64,000 nt of DNA from CAYZZU01 sp964483105 (lineage in GTDB: Bacteria > CG2-30-53-67): positions 1 to 64,000 of the forward strand of contig CAYZZU010000008.1 of NCBI GenBank assembly GCA_964483105.1, given 5' to 3'. This document shows positions 59,480 to 64,000 of this stretch, in pieces. Position 1 is the stretch's first letter, and each line of letters opens with the position of its first letter. Below the pieces are notes generated by a model. That model saw only the letters and a program-made list of their open reading frames with translations, was not told where the DNA came from and ran no database searches. Position numbers and translations under genes: made by a program.

Positions 59480-61099
59480 CTATTCGGCAGGCGGCACAGG
59501 TTCCTCCCGCGCGGTCAGGAGGAGATAGACCATCTGTTTGAGCCGGAACCGCCCCACTTCGCGAAGCGGTTTTTCGGACATTGTCTTGAGCTGCGGCAAG
59601 TCCTGGAGATCCGCGATGAGAATCGTTCCGTCCTCCTGAACGAACCGCTTCGTCTCTCCGGGTGTATTCAGTTTCCGGTAGGGGACGTGAAGATAAAAAG
59701 AAAGGTACCGGAGGTCGACCTTGTATCCTCCCACACGCGGACGGTCGCCGGAGAGGGTCAGAATCTTCATCGCCATCGGCTTCAGACTGAGGCGTGCATT
59801 GATTGCCGGAAACGCCCAGTGCGTGACGGACGCGGTCAACAGGATGCCGAGGATGCCGATGGCGATGAAGCCCTTTTTGACCTGCATTCGCATACAGAGT
59901 GTAAGAATTATCGTACTCCCCCCCGTCAGGATCAGGAGGATCGGCCACAGCGTCGGCCAGGTCAGTGCAAGACCTCCACCGGGTATGGAGAGGATCAGGC
60001 CGGTGGCTGCGGTCCAGCCGGTCCCGGCAAGAAGAAAACCGGAAACCTTGAGCCAGCGGATGCTTCCCCCACCTCCCCACATCAGGGGAGTAAATCCCCT
60101 TGCGATCAGAAGGGCAAGTCCGGGTGTGAGTGGCAGGAGATAGACGACGATCTTCCCGCTGATCAGTGAGAAAAAAAGGAGGGTGCCGATGACCCAGCAA
60201 AGGAGAAAACGGATTTCGGAACGGTCACGGGAAAGATCGTCCCGGACCTTTTGATCCAGGAATAGAAGAAGAAAGAAAGACCAGGGGAGAAAGAGGATGG
60301 GAAACACGACCAGGTAATAGTAAAACGGTCTGGCATGGGAAAAAGAGGACACCACCCTCCCGGCGCTCTGTTTCAGAAGGATCTCCAGGAGATAGGCCCG
60401 TCCTCCCTCCAGCCCGGCGGGAATCAGCCAGAGGAGCGGGATTGCCACCAGGATCAGAAGGCCGGGTACGGAGACCAGGCGTTTTATCCGCCGGAACTGC
60501 CGGTTGAGGGTCAAATAGGCGGTCAGGGTGATTGCGGGGATGAGCAGGCCGACCGGCCCCTTGGTGATCAGCGCCAGTCCGAGGGCCAGATAGGCTGCCA
60601 GCCTGAATTGCTTCTGGTGGTTGGAGTCCCGGAGGATCCGCACGAAGAAGGTCAGCGAGAGAGTAACCAGGAGGGTCAGGGTCATGTCCATCCGGACCAT
60701 CTGAGCCATAACCAGGAAGAGAAGGAAGGTTGCCAGGACCCAGACGCCGGCCAGGGCGATCCGTTCATCAAACAGTTCCCTCCCTAAAAGAAAGGTCACG
60801 AGCAGGGTAAGGAGGGCCGACAGGGACGTAGGGAGAATCGCCGAGATCGTATTTTCCCCGAACCCCTTGATGCCCGCGGCAAGCATCCAGAAAAAAACCG
60901 GAGGCTTGTCCGGATAGATTTCATAATTGAAATGAGGGAGGGCCCAGTCTCCGCTCTCCAGCATCTCCCGGGCGACTTCGACGTAACGGAGTTCGTCCGG
61001 ATAGGTCAGATCCCGCAGCCTCGCCCCGGAGAGGAAAAGGAGCAGGGATACGCCGAGAATGAGCAAGAGAAGTCTTGAATAAATCTTAGCGGATGTCAT
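59480..61099 (-). CDS. ArnT/PMT-like lipid-linked glycosyltransferase (copy 1)
   Basis: 539-residue GT-C membrane glycosyltransferase with about 12 helices. The first periplasmic loop has the acidic pair in DLTYPDELRYVEVAREMLESGDW and the PHFNYEIYPDKPPVFFW motif of ArnT-type enzymes. These transfer a sugar such as L-Ara4N from undecaprenyl phosphate to lipid A. The ATG at 61099 overlaps the LAB_N gene by 14 bases. The enzyme at the window end is a second member; which one modifies lipid A is not decided by sequence. Confidence 0.87.
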   Translation of the reverse strand: MTSAKIYSRLLLLILGVSLLLFLSGARLRDLTYPDELRYVEVAREMLESGDWALPHFNYEIYPDKPPVFFWMLAAGIKGFGENTISAILPTSLSALLTLLVTFLLGRELFDERIALAGVWVLATFLLFLVMAQMVRMDMTLTLLVTLSLTFFVRILRDSNHQKQFRLAAYLALGLALITKGPVGLLIPAITLTAYLTLNRQFRRIKRLVSVPGLLILVAIPLLWLIPAGLEGGRAYLLEILLKQSAGRVVSSFSHARPFYYYLVVFPILFLPWSFFLLLFLDQKVRDDLSRDRSEIRFLLCWVIGTLLFFSLISGKIVVYLLPLTPGLALLIARGFTPLMWGGGGSIRWLKVSGFLLAGTGWTAATGLILSIPGGGLALTWPTLWPILLILTGGSTIILTLCMRMQVKKGFIAIGILGILLTASVTHWAFPAINARLSLKPMAMKILTLSGDRPRVGGYKVDLRYLSFYLHVPYRKLNTPGETKRFVQEDGTILIADLQDLPQLKTMSEKPLREVGRFRLKQMVYLLLTAREEPVPPAE

Positions 61100-61361
61100 T
61101 GGCAAGCGTCTGCTGCCTCCTGTGGATCAAAACCAGATTCCGGATATAGATGATAGATCCCGTGGATTGTCCGATAATAAATACCGGATCTTTTCGCTGT
61201 ATGGCATAGACCAGGAGAATCAGACTTCCCGCGATGCTCAGGAACCAGAACTGAATCGGTATGACGCTCTCTTTTTTCCTTTCGGAGACGATCCATTGAA
61301 TCAAAAATCGGAGAAAAAACATGGTCTGTCCCACCAGACCAAAAACGATCCAGAAATTCAT
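61086..61361 (-). CDS. LAB_N domain membrane protein
   Basis: 91-residue protein consisting only of the domain found at the N-terminus of some lipid-A-disaccharide synthases (LAB_N). It has RFLIQWIVSERKKESVIPIQFW, LILLVYAIQRKDPVFIIGQS and IYIRNLVLIHRR, with three predicted membrane helices. Stand-alone copies are often next to ArnT-like or GT2 genes. The role is unknown; a membrane scaffold or lipid-binding part is possible. The ATG at 61361 is preferred to a TTG at 61373. Confidence 0.88.
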   Translation of the reverse strand: MNFWIVFGLVGQTMFFLRFLIQWIVSERKKESVIPIQFWFLSIAGSLILLVYAIQRKDPVFIIGQSTGSIIYIRNLVLIHRRQQTLANDIR

Positions 61362-61431
61362 AACGACACCCAACTTTCTTTTCGATTGTTTTTAGAGGGC
61401 TTGCTTGAAGCCGGACAAAAAAGAAAAGTTG

Positions 61432-61460
61432 AATATACTGAAAATAAGAGGCAAAGTAAA
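61432..61460 (-). promoter_or_regulatory. Predicted promoter of the LAB_N-ArnT-LpxL genes
   Basis: Minus-strand TTTACT (61460-61455) and TATATT (61437-61432) are 17 bases apart, in the 117-base gap after the ArnC-like gene. Confidence 0.5.
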
Positions 61461-61478
61461 CAGGAAACGTCTGCCAGG

Positions 61479-62210
61479 CTACCGGGGGGCGCCCGGGAGA
61501 TCTTTACGGATTCTGTAGTTCAGCTTCCTCTTCTTCATCCACCGGACTGCCAGAAGGTCCATGAACGACCGGAAAAGCCGGTTTCTGATGTTGTACTTGG
61601 AGTTCCCGTGTCTTCTCGGATGGTGGCTGACTTTCACCTCCACCGCCCGAAATCCCTCCATCTTGAAAAGGGTGGGAAGAAACCGGTGCATCCCGTCATA
61701 GAGTTTAATTTGATCAAAGCAGGCCCGTTTGTATGCCTTGAGGGAACAGCCGGTATCGTGGATCTCTTCCCGGCTCAGGGCGTTGCGAACCGTATTGGCG
61801 ATCACCGAGGAGACCCGGCGGATCCATGGGTCGTTCCGTTCGGACCGCCATCCGCAGACGATGTCGTACTCGGGGATTTTTTCCAGGAGGAGGGGAATGT
61901 CTGAAGGGCTGTTTTGCAGGTCGGCGTCGAGGGTGACGATGACCTCCCCACGGGCGGCACGGAAGCCGGCGTCCATTGCGGCCGTCTGACCGGCGTTTTG
62001 TTCGAAACTGATCACCCGGATCTTCGGGTTTTTTCTTCCGGCCTCCAGAATCCGGTTGAGGCTTCCGTCCCGGCTGCCGTCGTCCACATACAGGATCTCA
62101 TAGGGTTTCCGCAAGGGTTCCAGGGCTTTCTCCAGTTCAGAGGTGAGAATGGGAATATTCTCTTCCTCATTGTAGACGGGAATGACTACGGAGATCTCGG
62201 TCGATTCCAT
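61479..62210 (-). CDS. Undecaprenyl-phosphate glycosyltransferase (ArnC/DPM1-like GT2)
   Basis: 243-residue GT2 enzyme. ISVVIPVYNEEENIPIL, YEILYVDDGSRDGS, VITLDADLQNSPSDIP (DxD) and DIVCGWRSERNDPWIRR are the conserved blocks of dolichyl- or undecaprenyl-phosphate sugar transferases. There are no C-terminal membrane helices, unlike E. coli ArnC. The position between ArnD-like and ArnT-like genes supports a role in loading a sugar on undecaprenyl phosphate. It lies 2 bases after the ArnD-like stop. Confidence 0.87.
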   Translation of the reverse strand: MESTEISVVIPVYNEEENIPILTSELEKALEPLRKPYEILYVDDGSRDGSLNRILEAGRKNPKIRVISFEQNAGQTAAMDAGFRAARGEVIVTLDADLQNSPSDIPLLLEKIPEYDIVCGWRSERNDPWIRRVSSVIANTVRNALSREEIHDTGCSLKAYKRACFDQIKLYDGMHRFLPTLFKMEGFRAVEVKVSHHPRRHGNSKYNIRNRLFRSFMDLLAVRWMKKRKLNYRIRKDLPGAPR

Positions 62211-62212
62211 TG

Positions 62213-63118
62213 CTATATCCTTTCACCCTGTAACGAGAGAGTTCCGGCCCTTCCGGGAAGGGACCCGTACACGACCCCGCAATCCGGAATCGTTCCCGGG
62301 GTTTTTAATAGATTCCGGGCCGCCTCGGCGAGCGTCCGGACTGGAAGCCTCGTCCGGATTCCCTCCAGAATTCCCCGGAAGGAGACTCTTTTCCCGATTC
62401 CCTCGGTCTCGGCATGTATCGTCATGATATGAAGCCGATCCGGTTTCATCCGGGTCAGGTAATAATCCGAGATTTCCCGGTCACTCTTGACTTGGATTCC
62501 GAGGATTTCATCCAGCGTGGGCAGGGTCGTCGGGATCTGCAGTGTGGAAAAATGTTCTCCCTCCAGTACCGGAAAGAAAGGAGAATCTCCCCGCATGTCA
62601 CTGCAGTAGAGAAGTCCGGCCCGGTCCTGAACGGCAAGGCTGTCACGACTGGTGACCCAGCCCGGCGCCGCGCACGATTCCGCATCCCGGTTCAGGACCT
62701 CGCGAAACGCCCTTCGCGCCCGCCCGAATTCATTTCCGATCTCATCCTGACTCATTCGACGCAGCCGGTCCTGCCATTTTACATGATCCCAGCAGTGGAT
62801 GCCGACCTCATGGCCCCTTTCCGGAATGGACCGGATCCTGTCCGGAAGAGATTCAGCCATCCTCGGTGCGGGAAGGAGTGTCCCATAAAAGAGCGTGGAG
62901 ATACCGTACATACCCGGGGCGCGGGTCCGAAGCATCTTTTTCAGAAAGCCTTTCCGGGTGAAAATCCGGAAAATGGCCCGCCCGGAGTGGTCGGGACCGA
63001 GGGAGACGAAGAAGCTTGCCTTCATGTCAAACTCGGAAAAGAGGTCGAGAAGCGCGGGAACCCCCCTTTTCAGACCCCGGTACGTGTCCACATCCACCTT
63101 GAAGATCACGCCTGTCAT
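62213..63118 (-). CDS. ArnD-like polysaccharide deacetylase/deformylase
   Basis: 301-residue NodB-fold protein. The metal/catalytic Asp pair is in FKVDVDTYRGLKRGVPALLD, followed by FDMKASFFVSLGPDHSGRAIFRIF. The His pair is in GHEVGIHCWDHVKWQDR and the late His in LHIMTIHAETEG. These match ArnD, which deformylates undecaprenyl-phosphate-L-Ara4FN. The ATG at 63118 overlaps the upstream ArnT-like stop by 4 bases. Confidence 0.88.
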   Translation of the reverse strand: MTGVIFKVDVDTYRGLKRGVPALLDLFSEFDMKASFFVSLGPDHSGRAIFRIFTRKGFLKKMLRTRAPGMYGISTLFYGTLLPAPRMAESLPDRIRSIPERGHEVGIHCWDHVKWQDRLRRMSQDEIGNEFGRARRAFREVLNRDAESCAAPGWVTSRDSLAVQDRAGLLYCSDMRGDSPFFPVLEGEHFSTLQIPTTLPTLDEILGIQVKSDREISDYYLTRMKPDRLHIMTIHAETEGIGKRVSFRGILEGIRTRLPVRTLAEAARNLLKTPGTIPDCGVVYGSLPGRAGTLSLQGERI

Positions 63119-64000
63119 GCCGCTCCTTGAGGAAGAGGGCTCAAAACAACCCATCCTCCTTGCTGGGAACCTTTCCTGATCGAGGTTCCGGATGTTTCGT
63201 GCCCCGCGATCAGGAGAAACCGTTTCAGATCTTTCCGTTTGCCCCCGGAGGGAGCCTGTTGCATCAGCACAACAACCGAGTCCAATCCGCCGACTTGCTC
63301 TATATCTTTTGCCTCAATGAGGAGTCGGTTCTTCGGGTCCCGGAGATATCTCCGGGCCGAATCAGGCCGTTCAAATCTCCGGATCGGGATTCGGTCCAGA
63401 TAAAAATAGAGATTTCCCTGCCTCCATTGATGAAGGACCGCCAGGCGCCCCCCGGGAATATGCAGCCGGTTCACTTTCCCGCAAAAACTCTTCAGGTCCC
63501 TGAGAGACTCCATTTCAGGTGTAATCCCCGCAATATAATAGAGGTCCGCCGAGGCAATCACAACCAAAAAGAGCGCCACGAATACCCGGATTCTGTTTTT
63601 CAGGAAAAAAAGGAGCGCTGCGACAAGCCCCGCCGAGAAGAATGCCGCCACAAGACCGTGTCGAGTGAGGGACAAAGAGGAATAGGGGCGCAGAAAAGGA
63701 GGGCGGGAAAGGAGAAGAACCGATACCAAGGAGAAGAGCAAAAAGAGAAGAAACGTCGGCACGACCATCTGCAGCCGTTCACCCCGAGTGCGGGGGGGGT
63801 GTTGAATCAGGTCGCTCCACATCCTCCCCACGATCAGGGATCCGGCGGGAAAGAGGGGAATCAGATAGTAACTCCGCCTGGAGCCGGAAAGGGTGAAAAA
63901 GAGAAACAAGGCGCAGAAATAGAGCAGGGCGAAACGCCTTCCCTTCTCCATGGGAAATCCCTTCCGGAATTCATGGAAAAGCGCCCCGGGGAGAAAGAGC
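63115..64000 (-). CDS. ArnT/PMT-like glycosyltransferase (copy 2), partial
   Basis: C-terminal 294 or so residues of a GT-C membrane enzyme; the frame stays open to the window end at 64000, so the N-terminal catalytic part is not seen. The segment ALLYFCALFLFFTLSGSRRS, with YYLIPLFPAGSL after it, is the late transmembrane block of ArnT-type transferases. After more helices comes the soluble C-terminal domain (GGRLAVLHQWRQGNLYFYLD). It is first in the visible minus-strand series and is coupled to the ArnD-like gene. ArnA/ArnB-type genes could lie beyond the window. Confidence 0.85.
   Translation of the reverse strand, partial: LFLPGALFHEFRKGFPMEKGRRFALLYFCALFLFFTLSGSRRSYYLIPLFPAGSLIVGRMWSDLIQHPPRTRGERLQMVVPTFLLFLLFSLVSVLLLSRPPFLRPYSSLSLTRHGLVAAFFSAGLVAALLFFLKNRIRVFVALFLVVIASADLYYIAGITPEMESLRDLKSFCGKVNRLHIPGGRLAVLHQWRQGNLYFYLDRIPIRRFERPDSARRYLRDPKNRLLIEAKDIEQVGGLDSVVVLMQQAPSGGKRKDLKRFLLIAGHETSGTSIRKGSQQGGWVVLSPLPQGAA

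Overview
The window is the replication-origin region of a Gram-negative bacterial chromosome. Around oriC (about 11.4-11.95 kb), dnaA-dnaN-recF-gyrB-gyrA run leftwards and rpmH-rnpA-yidD-yidC-khpB-mnmE-mnmG-rsmG-parA-parB run rightwards, with two perfect parS sites. The organism has an LPS-type outer membrane (ArnC/ArnD/ArnT-like and LpxL-like enzymes), MreBCD-dependent rod growth, a bactofilin and a TIGR02266-like PilZ protein. It also carries two traits of anaerobes: a metallopterin-dependent ergothioneine synthase and a UGA-containing HesB-like gene. I infer an anaerobic, deltaproteobacterial-type lineage; the species cannot be named from the sequence.

Layout. 0-0.55 kb: two tRNA-Ser genes directly downstream of serS, set among paired perfect hairpins, with a partial duplication of one tRNA 3' end. 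0.57-11.4 kb: serS, a TPR lipoprotein, gyrA, gyrB, recF, dnaN, dnaA. 11.4-12.0 kb: oriC with DnaA boxes, a DnaA-trio-like unwinding element and the rpmH promoter. 12-21.6 kb: ribosome, RNase P, membrane insertion, tRNA modification and chromosome segregation genes, ending in a bactofilin. 21.6-26.8 kb: an acyltransferase, a large six-hairpin-type glycosidase, a GT4 glycosyltransferase and an isoprenylcysteine-methyltransferase-like membrane protein. 26.8-32.3 kb: mreB-mreC-mreD-PBP2-rodA operon (minus strand). 32.3-37.1 kb: a TPR lipoprotein coupled to a PilZ protein, and an ECF sigma/anti-sigma/DUF3106 operon. 37.5-46.3 kb: typA, an ABC-F ATPase, cold-shock protein, 6S RNA, a MazG-like pyrophosphohydrolase, a DRE-TIM aldolase-like protein, yajQ, an RNase D-like nuclease and prfC.

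46.5-53.9 kb is the most distinctive gene cluster. A 1133-residue fusion of a metallopterin oxidoreductase-type module with a cysteine desulfurase is followed by an EgtD-type histidine methyltransferase, a second methyltransferase and a hybrid histidine kinase. The first two genes match the O2-independent, metallopterin route to ergothioneine. 53.9-54.7 kb is the remnant of a REP-associated transposase with inverted ends.

54.9-58.5 kb holds two elements that gene callers would miss. One is a complete HesB/IscA-like selenoprotein gene with in-frame UGA, a SECIS-like hairpin, promoter and terminator. The other is a fluoride riboswitch preceding, unexpectedly, a bacterial dynamin-like GTPase. 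58.5-64 kb is a minus-strand envelope cluster: ArnT-like enzyme (cut by the window end), ArnD-like, ArnC-like, a LAB_N protein, a second ArnT-like enzyme and an LpxL-like acyltransferase.
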